Shown here: one piece after another, positions 12,114-22,966 of the stretch
Numbering within the stretch: position 1 is the first letter of the stretch
Layout: each line of letters opens with the position of its first letter
Source of the DNA: Dama dama
Lineage: Eukaryota; Chordata; Mammalia; Artiodactyla; Cervidae
DNA length: 64,000 nucleotides
Assembly (NCBI RefSeq): GCF_033118175.1
Contig: NC_083698.1
Span: 46,231,501 to 46,295,500 of the forward strand
Direction of reading: 5' to 3'
Notes under the pieces: model-generated
The model's input: the letters and a program-made list of their open reading frames with translations, nothing else
What the model was told of the DNA's origin: nothing
The model's database searches: none
Position numbers and translations under genes: made by a program

Positions 12114-12230
12114 AATTCTCTGGTGGTCCAGTGGTTAGGGCTTGGCCTTGCAAGGGTCCAGGTTCAACCCCTGGTTGGGCAACTGAGGTCCTGAAAGTCA
12201 AGCCATGAGGAAAAATAAAAAATAAAAATC
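12114..12230 (+). repeat. CHR-type tRNA-Glu SINE, short form
   Basis: gaattctctggtggtccagt head, ggttcaacccctggttgggc B-box region, and an (A)nTAAAA tail. It lies 45 bases after another copy in the same orientation. Confidence 0.88.
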
Positions 12231-13134
12231 ACCCTTGCTTCCATCAGACCCTAATGTCTTGTGAATTTTTCCAGAAACATTCTACTTTTATATATATGGA
12301 GTCTCCATGGGCCCCTCCCTATCGTCTCTGCAGCTTTCTCTGCTCCGCTGTGTGCCCTGGAGACTAACCTGATGGGTAATGCCAACAGGTTTCTCAGCTC
12401 TCTAACTTCTTCCAGTAGAACTTGGGCAATGCAGGAAGGGAGGTTGGGGAAGTCCCTAGCCGCAGGCCAATCAGACGGGAGGGAAGAAGTAGAGGTACTT
12501 CTGTCCTTAGCTCCTTCCTCCTTGGACCTGGAACCAGCAGGCCTTATTCCTGTACTGAAAGCTCTCCAACCACACTGGGTCTGGTAACAGCTCCCTCCTC
12601 AGTGCCCCCTAAGGCTAGGACTGCTGACTGCTCTTTTCTCCAGATTTTTAACACTTCCCTTCAGGTAACCCCAAGGGGCGTCAGCAAGCCTTATTGGTTT
12701 TCCTTGAGCCTACCCCGCACTTTGGCAAACAGTGCCTTCACTAACTCTGCCTCAGTGTGTTCTCTCTCTCCTCCTAGGACTCTGATTAAGATCATATGCA
12801 AATGTATATGCCCTTCAGGAATGCAGATATGAGTATACTCTACACATTTTTTTGAACCTCGTTTTTCTCATCTACAATACACTCTGGATTTCTTGCTGTG
12901 TTCCTATACATTATACATCCTATACATTAACCCACCTTGTTAATATCCCATGGTATACCATTGTCTGTATATATCCTACGTCTAAATATCGTATCAAAAG
13001 GGGAGAATTAGAGCTGAAATTAGCAGAGGGACCATGAAGCCTAGGCTGCTAATACACTACTAGAAATTCTATGCTATGATGGGGGGTGGGGAGGTGAGCA
13101 GATGTTGCTAAAGCCCCAGGATATTTTCACAGAA
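12231..13134. other. Intergenic, no gene or clear repeat
   Basis: The open frames at 12261-12587 and 12422-12832 have no recognisable homology or splice context. About 12790-12985 (gcaaatgtatatgcccttca, catctacaatacactctgga) may be an old repeat that I cannot name. Confidence 0.4.
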
Positions 13135-13290
13135 GTTAAGAGAGTGGTTTTTGGAGTCAAACTGCTTGGGTTCAGATTCCAGCTCAGCTAGGCTGTGTGA
13201 CCCTTGGCAAATTACTTAACTGTAGATATCTCCTCATCTATATAATGGGAATAACAATATTCATCTCAAGGTAATACTTATGCTCAAAAG
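13135..13290 (+). repeat. MIR SINE
   Basis: tttggagtcaaactgcttgg, ggctgtgtgacccttggcaa and cctcatctatataatgggaa form the core and 3' parts of MIR in order. Confidence 0.8.
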
Positions 13291-13849
13291 CAGTTGAGTT
13301 TTCAAATCATCCAGTGGAAAAAATGCCATGAGTCTCCCCCTCCCATCTCTCTCTCCCATCTCAGTCCTTTGATTCTGTTTCTTCAGCCTCCCTCAGCTTC
13401 ATCCTTTCCTCTTTTTTTTTTTTCTCTTCATCAACCTGCCTGTCCCTTGACAGGCTTTCTTTCTGTTGATATTTAAGATTCATTCTTAAATGAAAAATTA
13501 GACTGTAGATTCTAGGATTAATTGTGCTGCTACTAATTTGTAGATCAGTAGAGGTAGGAATGAATTTTAAAAGCATATTCTTTATAAAGCAAAGCAGCTG
13601 TCAGCCAGTGCCCCTCCCCAATAAAAGAAAGGTAAATGGCCTCAGACAATAGGCTGTTGTTTTCCACCAAAAGAATCTAGTGTGATTAACTGGATCAATT
13701 TCTGTTCAGATCTACAGGAGTTACCTTGATTACTGAAAACTTCCTGAGCGTAAGGCATTACCAGTACCCAAAACAATAAAATTATTAATCACACACATGC
13801 AATAATTAGAAACAAGAGGACACATTTTGTTGGTGGTGGGGAGAGTTCA

Positions 13850-14175
13850 GCACTGGGTCTAAAGTGCTGTGCCGGGGCTTTCTTTAGATGCAGAGAGCGG
13901 GGGTGGGGGCTGGAGGTGGTGGGGCAGGGGGGCTTCTCTTTGTCGCCGCGCTCCGGCTTCTCATTGCAGTGGCTTCTCTTGTTGCAGAGCACAAGTTCTA
14001 GACGCACGGGTGCTGCTAGTTGCAGTGCGCAGGCTCTAGAGCATGGGCTCAGTACTTGTGACACACGGGCTTAGTTGCTCCGCAGCATGTGGGATCTTCT
14101 CAGACTAGGGATTGAACCTGCGTCCCCTGCATAGGCAGGTGGATTCTTATTCACTGTGTCACCAGAGAAGCCCAT
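13850..14175 (-). repeat. CHR-type tRNA-Glu SINE, full length
   Basis: Inverted copy ending at the right with cactgtgtcaccagagaagc; body gcttctcttgttgcagagca; some CpGs are retained (gtcgccgcgctccgg). Confidence 0.85.
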
Positions 14176-14344
14176 ACATTTTAAATATTAATTTTTCCCA
14201 TTTACTTGATATATGTTATTTAAAAACATAGCTACCAAAAACCCCTTATTGAGAGAATAGTTCTCCAAACCATTCAAAGTATTTTATTTTTTCCTCACCA
14301 CCTGAGTTCAATTATCTGCATTTTACAGAAGAAGAAAAGCCCCT

Positions 14345-14765
14345 CTCCCTCCTCCTATGACCTCTCAGGGACTGCACAGGCCTTGTTTCATCTGTCTGTC
14401 CTCTCTCCCCAAGTGAGAGTTGTCATTTTCACATGCTGCTGAGGTCTCTCACTCTGGTATCTCCAGATCTGCATTATCTGGATCTCAACCACACTGCCTT
14501 CCTTTTAGTTTCTCAAGCCACATCAAACCCCTTCCTGACTTTGAGTTTTTGCATTTGCAGTTTCCTTTTCCAGAGGGCTGGTCACCTTCTGAGAGGTCTT
14601 CCCTGACCACTCCATTTAAATCCTTCCTCCTTCTCCCTCTGCTACCACCAGTAATTCTACGTGACATTGTTCTGTTTCTCTAACAGATTTTTATCATCAC
14701 AGAGTATTATCTGATTTACTTATTCGTGTATATGACTGTCATCAACTAGCCTATAAATTCTTTTG
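14345..14765 (+). repeat. L2 LINE 3' region
   Basis: Matches L2 phrasing in order: gagaggtcttccctgaccac, then tctgtttctctaacagattt, atttacttattcgtgtatat and agcctataaattc. Diverged and non-coding. Confidence 0.7.
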
Positions 14766-14989
14766 TAACCGAGCAGCACGCTATGGGCCTTCCCAGAACA
14801 GACCCCGCCTCCCTCGCTCCCCACCAATGTCCTCTGCCTGCCTTTTGTCTGTATGCTGTGTTTAGTCGCTCAGTCTACAGAAAAACTTTAATCAAAGAAT
14901 GAATTTAATTAGAGAAGTGAGACAATGCAGGAAGAACAAGTCAAACAAGACAAATAATAATAGTTTAGTCATTAAACAAAGACAGGGAC

Positions 14990-15250
14990 CATTAGTTCCT
15001 CCTCAAGTGCTATAGATAATATACTGAGTCATGTCCTTTGAGCTGTTTCGCATATACCAAAACCCTCACCAGGCAGAAGAAGTTTACCGTATGCTGCCCA
15101 CAAGCACATAGACCTCAGATTGGTTGGAATCAGAAGGCTGATGATGTTGTTTTTGGATTATTTCACCACCAACCAGTCAGAAGAATTTCCATGAGCTGAT
15201 CACATACCCTAGAATCTCCTCCCTAAAAAGCTTTCCCTGAAAACCTCTGG
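14990..15250. repeat. Candidate LTR-like fragment
   Basis: Contains cctcagattggttggaatca and caccaccaaccagtcagaag, related in inverse to 9210-9290. This suggests two copies of one dispersed repeat family. No coding content. Confidence 0.3.
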
Positions 15251-15264
15251 AGAGTTTAGGCCTT

Positions 15265-15577
15265 TAAAAAAATTTTTTTTTATTATTCATTTTTTTGGCT
15301 ATGCAGGGTCTTTATTGCTGGCTGGACTTTTCTCTAGTTGCAGCTGGTAGGGGCTACTCTCTAGGTGCGATGCAGTGGCTTCTCTTGAGTGGAGCAGGTG
15401 CTCTAAGGCACCAAGGAACAGGGGCTTCAGCAGTTGCGGCTCCCTGACTCCCGAACATGGCTCAGTAGTGGTGGTACACGGGCTTAGCTGCTCCGTGGCA
15501 TGTGGGATCTTCCCACCAGGGATCGAACCCTGTCTCTTGCATTGACAGATGGATTTTTGCCGCCAGGGAAACCCCGC
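15265..15577 (-). repeat. CHR-type tRNA-Glu SINE, full length
   Basis: Inverted: a T-rich tail at the left (aatttttttttattattcat), body cagttgcggctccctgactc, head gggatcgaaccctgtctctt with ccgccagggaaacccc. Confidence 0.87.
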
Positions 15578-15704
15578 ATTCAGGTGTTTTAAACTTCAGT
15601 TGCCTGGACTCTTTGCTTGGCCCTGCAAGAAACACTGCTCTTCCCTTCATCATAACTCCACGTTAGCAGATTGTCTTTACTGTGAACATGTTTTGGTTTG
15701 GTAA

Positions 15705-15800
15705 CATTTTGAAGGCAGAAACTTTGTCAGACTTGTTCAGTGCCATATCCCCAAAACTTACAATAAGATAGTCACTGAATCAATAAATGTATCTATGTAT
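15705..15800 (+). repeat. L2 LINE 3' end
   Basis: gaaggcagaaactttgtcag ... gtgccatatccccaaaactt ... cactgaatcaataaatgtat: the L2 terminal block, followed by a short (TCTA)n and (GAAT)n tail. Confidence 0.7.
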
Positions 15801-15954
15801 CTATGGATGAATGAATGGATGGAATTACTTAAACATCCAACTCAGGATAACACAGCACGTTAGTGTTTTCTTGAAACATTAAGTTTCCCTTTCTTCCCCC
15901 ATTGACAAACCATGTTCATAGAATAGGTGTGCAAAGATAACTTTAAAAGTTAAA

Positions 15955-16105
15955 GGATAAAGAAGATGTGGTATTAGATATATAAAATGGAATATTATTT
16001 GGCCATAAAAAGGAATAAAATAATGTCATTTGTGGCAACGTGGATGGTCCTAGACATTATCATACTAAGTGAAGTAAGAGAAAGACAAATATCATAAAAA
16101 CTTGA
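15955..16105 (+). repeat. L1 LINE fragment (ORF2 end)
   Basis: aaaatggaatattatttggc, caacgtggatggtcctagac and aagtgaagtaagagaaagac form the standard L1 ORF2 3' phrase. Truncated at both ends. Confidence 0.85.
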
Positions 16106-17336
16106 GTAGGCCCTCAAATTACTCTTTGCTTAAAAAAATGTATAATTATTTCATTTATCTAATGAGAGATAATTTTACTAAAACAATATCAAATTTGGAT
16201 TTATATTAAAGAATGTGGTGTTTCTTCCACTATCTGAAAATTTATTGAATTATATACAAATAAATTTTTATCGGCAGTGGAATTTGCTTTAAATTGGAAT
16301 GGACTGCTATATTGGTTTGGAAAGAATTCTTTTGTTTAATGATTTTCTTTTAGAAGCTTAAATTCTCTTCTTTTTTTTTTTTAACAAGTTTCATTTCTAT
16401 CTAATAGTTTCTCAAGATCCTATCATTAAATAATAAATCAGTCAATAATTTAACAAATATTTGCTTATCTATTACATTGTCATAATTTGCCAAGGTATTG
16501 TGTAAAGACACAGACTAGCATTAAGACTAGCATTATATATATAAAAAAAAGACTAGCATTATAATCTTACCTGCTTGATATATATACATGTGTGCACATA
16601 GGAAAAAAAAGTAAGAAGGAAATAAGCAAAAAACTTAACAGAGACCATCTGGGTGGTGCAATAAGAAACAATTGCTATATTATCCAAGCTGCTCACTACA
16701 GGCTATATGTAATTTTTTAATACCATAAAAGATATATAAGATACTATTTCTGACTTTAAGTAGCAGATCTTATATCTGGAGGGGAGGAAAAAGGTAACAT
16801 ACAGGAAATAAATAGAAAACAATAGTGTACAAAGCTGTATAATTACTGAAAGCAAGCCAAATCAGTTGTTCAGAGGAGAGATCAGAAAAAGAGAAAGTTA
16901 AAGTTCTCTTTCTGTTTAAATATGGCAGAAACTTAGCATCCATTGTCTTGAAAAAATTAACAAATGTGATAAAAATAAAACTCAGGATCAGAGTTGAATT
17001 TCCCAGGGAAAAATGATTACCCTGGGCAACTGGTTTTTCACCAGTGCCAATGTGAAGAGGGTATAGTTTCTGTTTGAAATGTGATTAACAGTGGGTGAAA
17101 TGCTGCATCCAAACAGAAGTGAGTCAATTCAATTCTACATTAAAAAAAAAAAATTAAGGCATAAGCTACAAACATTACAATTTAAAGGCAGAAAATGATA
17201 AAAACCAAAAAAAAAAAAAAAGAAAAAGAAAATGATAAAAACTAGAATCTAGATTGATTTTAAAAACAGACTTTGGGGAATTATTTGTATGTTTCCATTA
17301 TTTTTCAATTTTTCTGACTAAAGAAAATTTTAAGTT
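16106..17336. other. AT-rich intergenic, no gene
   Basis: Unique-looking AT-rich DNA with short A runs. Three copies of gactagcatta occur at 16513, 16525 and 16551. No other feature recognised. Confidence 0.5.
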
Positions 17337-17386
17337 AAAAAAAAGGGGGGGGAAAAAAGAGGGAAAAAAAAAAAAGGAAGAAGAAA
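17337..17386. repeat. 50-base polypurine tract
   Basis: Uninterrupted A/G on the + strand: A8, G8, A6, then mixed A and G. Low complexity, mirror-like composition. Confidence 0.85.
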
Positions 17387-17670
17387 CTATGTAAAAATTT
17401 GCCCTCTAGACCAGAAAAAGTTAGCAAGACTGACTGCTCTCAATTTAGACTACCATAGGACTCAAATCATTCTCGTATAACAGGAAATCACTCAAAAATA
17501 TAGCTCACTTATGATTTTTTATATATTCATATTTTATCAATTCTATAATGCCAATAATTGTAAAACTCACAATTACTTTATGAACCACTAAGAAAAAAAG
17601 TGCTAATTGAATTATAACACATCATTAATTATGAGTCCTGATAAAATGTGAAAAATAAAATGCATTTTAT

Positions 17671-18531
17671 TTTTTATTTAATAGGAGGTTAATTTCTTTA
17701 CAGTATTGTGATGGTTTTTGCCATACATTCACATGAATCAGCCATGGCTGTACATGTGTTCCCCATCCTGACCCTCCCTCCCGCCTCCCTCCCCATCCCA
17801 TCCCTCAGGGTCATCCCAGTGCACCAGCCCTGAGAACCCTGCCTCATGCATCAAACCTGGACTAGCGATCTGTTTCACATATGATAATATACATGTTTCA
17901 ATGCTATTCTCTCAAATCATCCCACCCTAACCTTCTCCCACAGAGTTCAAAAGCCTGTTCTTTATATCTGTGTCTCTTTTGCTGTCTTGCATATAGGGTC
18001 ATCGTTACCATCTTTCTAAATTCCATACATATACATTGATATACTGTATTGGTGTTTTTCTTTCTGACTTACTTCTCTGTATAATAGGCTCCAGTTTCAT
18101 CCACCTCATTAGAGGTGCATACAAATGCATTCTTTTTAATAGCTGAGTAATATTCCATGGTGTATATGTACCACAGCTTTCTTATCCATTCGTCTGCCGA
18201 TGGACATCTAGGTTGCTTCCATGTCCTGGGTATTGTAAACAGTGCTGCGATGAACATTGGGGTACATGTGTCTCTTTCAATTCTGGTTTCCTTGATGTGT
18301 ATGCCCAGCAGTGGGATTGGTGGGTCATATGGAAGTTCTATTTCCATTTTTTTAAGGAATCTCCACACTGTTCTCCATAGTGGCTGTACTAGTTTGCATT
18401 CTCACCAACAGTAAGGGGGTTCCTTTTTCTCTGCACCCTCTCTAGCATTTATTGTTTGTAGACTTTTTGATAGCAGCCATTCTGACTGGAGTGAGATGGT
18501 ACCTCGCTGTAGTTTTGATTTGCAAAAAATG
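17671..18531 (-). repeat. L1 (ruminant type) 3' end, 5'-truncated
   Basis: Inverted L1: the 3' UTR at the left (gtgatggtttttgccataca), then the end of ORF2. The minus strand reads the L1 ORF2 C-terminal segment (ELPYDPPIPLLGIHIKETRI ...) at 18069-18368. The 9-mer tgcatttta at 17661-17669 and 18532-18540 is a possible target duplication. Confidence 0.92.
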
Positions 18532-18540
18532 TGCATTTTA

Positions 18541-20210
18541 GAGTCAGTAAAACGTAATATACAATTTGTGACCATGTAGTAATGTTTGCTGCACCTACAG
18601 ATATGAGACGAGGGTCCATACTTCTTTCTTCATCATTGTATCACGGCCAACATAATTCTTAATAAATCCTTGAATGAATAAATGAGTGAATGAATGAATG
18701 AATGAGTGTGCAGATCTTATAGAGGACTCTGTCTTACACTCCAAATGCTTAAAGGATATAAATAAGAAAATGCATTTAAAATCAGCATTAATTGCTAAAT
18801 AAGTGCTGGAAAGTAACGATAACATTGTCTGACATTTATTTTGAAATGACACATCTATCTCTTTGGAAAGAAGTTCTGGAAATGATTAAATTCCGGTAAA
18901 TAAGAGCCACCCACCTCTGTGAAACAGGTGAATTCTAAAGTGAGTGATTTGAGGTGCTTAATATAACAAATAAATTGGGTGGAGAGAGCCAGCTGTTACC
19001 ACCTCCCACTCTTCTCTGTTTTTAAAGGACAGCCAAATTCAGACCAATGAGAGAAGTAGTTCTTTATTTTCACAGAAACCTGTAGGGGAGAGGCCATTCT
19101 GTCCATGCACCGCTTGTTTCTTCAGTAGAAAAGGCATTTAACAAACAACCAAGCAAAAAGGCAATATATTCATCCAGGTACATGCAAGTCTTATTATATT
19201 TTGATAATTGTTAAACTGAATCCTTACCTGGAAAAACGCATTTCGAAGAAGAATTCCGTCTATTCTCTAAGGAAAGTTACACCATTGACTCCTAGTGTTA
19301 TTTGATAGCTTTTTTTGTCCTCTGTCCTTCTGAGACCTCTACTCTATCTCTTGTTCCTTTGAATTGCTACCATCAACCTATGATCACCAAGTTACAAAGT
19401 GGTCCACAGAGCTGAATGAAGTAGACTAAAAAATGTTCAAAACAGCAAATGACAGTGAACAGAAAGGCCTATCAGAATGGGACATGGTTTATATTTATAT
19501 TTACACAGAATGCCTCCAAGTTAAATCATTAAAGAATTGTGAATCGTCTAGAGGAGTTACCATGGAACTGAGCTATAGTATGAAATCCTAGGCAGCTATT
19601 AGCAAAATTAAGGAATTTCTATATGTACTCACCTGGAAAAATATCTGTGACACAGCCTTTACTACAAAGAGAAAAAAGTTGTTGACCAATACACAGTATA
19701 ATTTTTAGTTGTTTAAAAAAATATGTTTGGGTCAAAGATTTATCTGTTTAGAATACATTATAGAAGGTAATATAGGACATATAAGGAGTCATCGTGCTTG
19801 CCCTCATGAAGTTTTGTCTAGTGAGGGAGATAAAACTTGTGTGTAAATAAAATTATGGTCCTAAGGTAGATAGTAAGAGGTGTCTTGAGGGAGAAGTTCA
19901 GATAAGGTGCCAAAAGAATTTAGAGAAGTAGTTGGATTAATTCTGAGAGCATCAAGCACTGTTCATGGAGGAGAAGGAGTTTTAACTGAATCTTGAAGGT
20001 ACCTGGTTTGTGTGAGGGTGTGAGGAGTGGGGACATTAAAAAACTTGCCTCTATTTCAGTGTAGTTGAATTTGATATCCAATGATAAATGTGCTACTTAC
20101 AGAAAACGCATGTACACTATAAATATGGAGAGAGATGCATATATTTAGTATACATAACGATTTATTAATAAATATACATTCAAATAACATACAGAAACTT
20201 AGATGGACTG
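18541..20210. other. Intergenic, mostly unique
   Basis: A (GAAT)n stretch lies at 18671-18708. No gene, RNA or confident repeat was recognised in the rest. Confidence 0.5.
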
Positions 20211-20214
20211 AAAA

Positions 20215-20345
20215 CTTTATCACAGGATGGTTAATAGCATCCCTGGCCTCTTTCTACTAGATCTCAGTAGCATCCCCTGAGCATGACAATCAAAAGTGTC
20301 TCTAGACATTGCCAAACGTCTCGGGGTAGGGGGAATCCTATATAC
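20215..20345. repeat. hAT-Charlie (MER-type) DNA transposon fragment
   Basis: catccctggcctctttctac, gtgtctctagacattgccaa and gtctcggggtagggggaatc follow the order of a widespread non-autonomous hAT element (MER20-like in my memory). Terminal repeats are not intact. Confidence 0.5.
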
Positions 20346-20410
20346 AAAACATTACTCTCTGCAGATGGATAAAAATTCTAAACTTAATGACCTGGATTTT
20401 CTTTTTCTTT

Positions 20411-20536
20411 TCCTTTTTTTTTTTTTTTTCCTTTTGGCCATGCAGCATGTGGGGTCTTCGTTCCTCAACCAGGGATCAAAACCACATCTTCATTGAAAGC
20501 ATAGAATCTTAACCACTGGACAGCCAGGTAGTCCCT
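20411..20536 (-). repeat. CHR-type tRNA-Glu SINE fragment
   Basis: T-rich tail (20406-20429), ggccatgcagcatgtggggt, and actggacagccaggtagtccc at the head. Inverted orientation. Confidence 0.85.
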
Positions 20537-20586
20537 GGATTTTCCTTTTAGGTTGTTTCTTCAAGGGTTCTTAAACTTAGTCTGTG

Positions 20587-20787
20587 GTTCTTGTTGTTTA
20601 GTCGCTAAGTCATTTCCAACTCTTTGTGACCCCATGGACGGTAGCCCACCAGGCTCCTCTGTCCATGGGATTTCCCAGGCAAGACTACTGGAGGGGGTTG
20701 TCATCTCCCTCTCCAGGAAATCTTCCCTACTCAGGAATCGAACCTGCATCTCCTGCATTGCAAGCGGATTCTTTACCACTGAGCCAG
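20587..20787 (-). repeat. Bov-tA SINE (left arm of an inverted pair)
   Basis: Inverted Bov-tA from tttagtcgctaagtcatttc to the tRNA head ctttaccactgagccagc. It faces a second copy at 20811-20925 across a short T/C-rich spacer. Confidence 0.92.
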
Positions 20788-20810
20788 CTTTTTTTTTTTT
20801 CCCCCAAAAA

Positions 20811-20925
20811 GGAAATGGCAATCCACTCCAGTACTCTTGCCAGGAAAATCCCATGGACAAAAGAGCCTGGAGCACTACAGTTCATGGAGTCACAGAGTTG
20901 AACACGACTGAATGACTGAGCACAA
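20811..20925 (+). repeat. Bov-tA SINE, 5'-truncated (right arm of an inverted pair)
   Basis: ggaaatggcaatccactcca to cgactgaatgactgagcac, direct orientation, lacking the tRNA head. Complementary to the 3' half of the copy at 20587-20787. Confidence 0.92.
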
Positions 20926-21929
20926 GCTTTGGAAGATCTGTTGAAAGCTACTGATTTATTTACTCCTCAGAAAAACACACACATGGTAATACCGAGTCAA
21001 ATACAACTTCAGGGGATTTACACCAAGGGTTCTCCTGAGAGGATTCTGTTTCCTAATGCTTATGAAATTACCACTGTCTGAATTTTCCAGCTGGGTAACT
21101 GAAGGCTGGTGTTGATAATCAGGAGAGAATTTTCTTGTTTACTGAACTCCCTCCCCTCATCTTAACCAGAATAGTCGGCTTTAACAAGATTCATCCTAGC
21201 AGAAGACAAAATATTGAGGAGATAGGATAGATTCCTACTCCCCACTCTCACCCTTCTAGTCTTGATTCTTGTTTACTTCTGTGTATTCCCCCCTTCACAG
21301 TTCAGACCAATGAGAAGAAAGATACAAGAACCAAAGGGTCAGTCAAGTAAGAAAGGGGGCCACCTGGGCACTTGATTTTGATTGTGAAGTGAAACACACA
21401 TAAGCACAGAAAAGTTCGTATCTAAGCTTTATGAATAAATTACTGAACTGTCTATAACCACCACTCACTGGGCACTTCCAAAGAAAGACCTTCTAGAAAT
21501 CCAAAGCCTTATTAAATGCAAAACTGGCCACTGCTCCTTTCCTCCTCCCCACTTGATTTGAGAGCTGTGTGCCAGATCGTGGAGCTTCCGGATTCATACA
21601 ACCTAGGAGTCAAGGCCAGCGCTCCTGGCAGTCACTGACCTCTTCTTCCACGCTGGGCTCTGGTCTCCTGTAACAAGCTCTTCAGGGCCTGCTCCGCCCC
21701 TGGCCTCGAGGCCCACGTTAGTAATTGAGGGGCGGTGGATTTGGGTGGCCCTTGGGTGAGAGCCAGTAAGATTCTCAGCCTTCCTGTTTCGGGAAAGGGA
21801 AAGAATTAGGGAGGGGTAGATTTTTTTTTTTTTTTTCCTGGTAGGATAGGTGGGGAAAGACCGCTGCCTGTGTGTCCCTTTTTTGGACTAAGGTGTCTCT
21901 GTTGCTCCGTAAATAAAACGTCTCACTGC
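20926..21929. promoter_or_regulatory. Unique DNA upstream of the SLC26A4 promoter
   Basis: About 1 kb free of recognised repeats directly upstream of the TATA box, rising in G+C toward the island. A T run sits at 21821-21837. I did not identify specific factor sites with confidence; the lack of transposons is the only sign of constraint. Confidence 0.35.
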
Positions 21930-21942
21930 CTTCTGAGAGCGC

Positions 21943-21949
21943 TATAAAG
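21943..21949 (+). promoter_or_regulatory. TATA box of the SLC26A4 promoter
   Basis: TATAAAG stands in otherwise GC-rich sequence (gagcgcTATAAAGgcggcgg), about 55 bases upstream of the predicted exon 1 donor and immediately before the CpG island. Its position and context fit a TATA-type core promoter with transcription starting near 21972. No mapped start supports this. Confidence 0.6.
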
Positions 21950-21971
21950 GCGGCGGAACGGCTGTCCCGGG

Positions 21972-22002
21972 GGCATTCCAGGCTGATCGTGAGTCGAAGC
22001 AG
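21972..22002 (+). other. SLC26A4: SLC26A4 probable non-coding exon 1 (5' UTR)
   Basis: A short GC-rich segment about 25-30 bases downstream of a TATA box ends in GAAGCAG followed by gtgagatc, a good donor. In human the first SLC26A4 exon is non-coding and joins just before the ATG; here exon 2 has only three bases before ATG, so a separate 5' UTR exon is required. The start is inferred from TATA spacing only. A second donor-like sequence (ATC|gtgagt, intron starting at 21989) lies inside this exon. Confidence 0.6.
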
Positions 22003-22799
22003 GTGAGATCGTCGCTGAAGATGCAACGCACGCCACGCCGCCCTGCCTTAACTCCCGGGGAGGCATCGCTGGTTGGGGATGGGACTAGTGGAGGTGGCGG
22101 GCGGGGGGGGGCGGGGAGGAGGACATGCTACGGAGCTGCCCGGCAGGGGACAGTACAGTCTTTCTGAGAAGCTTAGAGCAAGAAGGAAGCTAGGAAACAG
22201 GCCGAGGTGTGAGACTTACTCCATTCCCCAAAGTTCTGTCTCCGGGAGAGCGCGCCCGGCTGCTGGAATTTTCCTGCAGCGTGCGCGCAGCCTTGGGACC
22301 CGGGGAACGTGGCCTGAAGGCCCCACGTCCGGCGCGGGGGCTGGCCTTCTCTCCCAGGGCTCTCCTGGCTCTGCGCGCTGCTTCGGGTTTAGGGAGATGG
22401 GGACGCTCACAGGGGCCCTTTCTGCCCTCCGCGCGCGCGTCGCGGGCCCCAGCCCGGGTTTGGGGAGATTTCAGGACGCGGACAGCGCCCTGGCTGCTCA
22501 TCCAAGGGGACTGGGTCTGGCTCCGGCAGCCCCCCAGCGCAGGATTCACTCACTTAAGAGTCCGGGAATCCCGGGCAGCAGAAGTAGGCTCGAGACCCGA
22601 GGTCCTCAGGGCCTCCTGCAGGCTGGAGATGCGCGCCCAGCCGAGGCGGGCCTGGGCGGAGAGTGTGGCAGAGTGCGGACCCCTCTCTCGGGGATCGACT
22701 GCAGCAGGTGGGGCCGGGAGGCAGCTAACTAGCGGTCTTCACTTCCTCTTCTCCTCCCTCACCCCATCTCCTCCCTGCTCGTCGCCCTCCGCCTCGCAG
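22003..22799 (+). other. SLC26A4 intron 1 (CpG-island intron)
   Basis: A 797-base GC-rich intron between the non-coding first exon and exon 2; starts gtgaga, ends cgcctcgcag after a C/T-rich tract. It contains a G-run cluster near 22096-22123 and is open on the + strand in the pendrin frame from the ATG at 22209 into exon 2. No repeat or separate gene recognised. Confidence 0.6.
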
Positions 22800-22966
22800 G
22801 TCATGGCAGCGCCGGGCGACAGGTTGGAGCCGCCGCCGCTCCCCGAGTACAGCTGCAGCTATGTGGTGTCGCGGCCGGTCTACAACGAGCTCTCCTTCCA
22901 GCAGCAGTACGAGCAGCGCCCGAAAGAGCGCAAGACGCTGAGAGAGAACCTGGCCCAGGGCTGCAG
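22800..22966 (+). CDS. SLC26A4: SLC26A4 exon 2: start codon, residues 1-55
   Basis: Acceptor gcctcgcag, then GTC and ATG at 22803; donor GCAG|gtagcg. It carries 164 coding bases, ending in phase 2 within codon 55. The product begins MAAPGDRLEPPPLPEYSCSY, the pendrin N-terminus, followed by the conserved SRPVYNE and ERKTLRE stretches. This is the cytosolic arm before the transmembrane core. Confidence 0.98.

Noticed and set aside
12261..12832. Two overlapping 108- and 136-codon frames as a small intergenic gene
   Set aside because: No homology recognised, no promoter or splice structure, and the two frames overlap out of phase; chance open frames are the simpler reading.
18069..18368. 99-codon minus-strand frame with a recognisable protein (ELPYDPPIPLLGIHIKETRI)
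   Set aside because: This is the C-terminal end of L1 ORF2 in a truncated L1 copy, not a host gene.
22073..22732. 219-codon open frame and several antisense frames in the CpG island
   Set aside because: Stops are rare in such G+C-rich DNA; the products are Arg/Gly/Ala/Pro-rich without a recognisable domain, and pendrin exons explain the locus.
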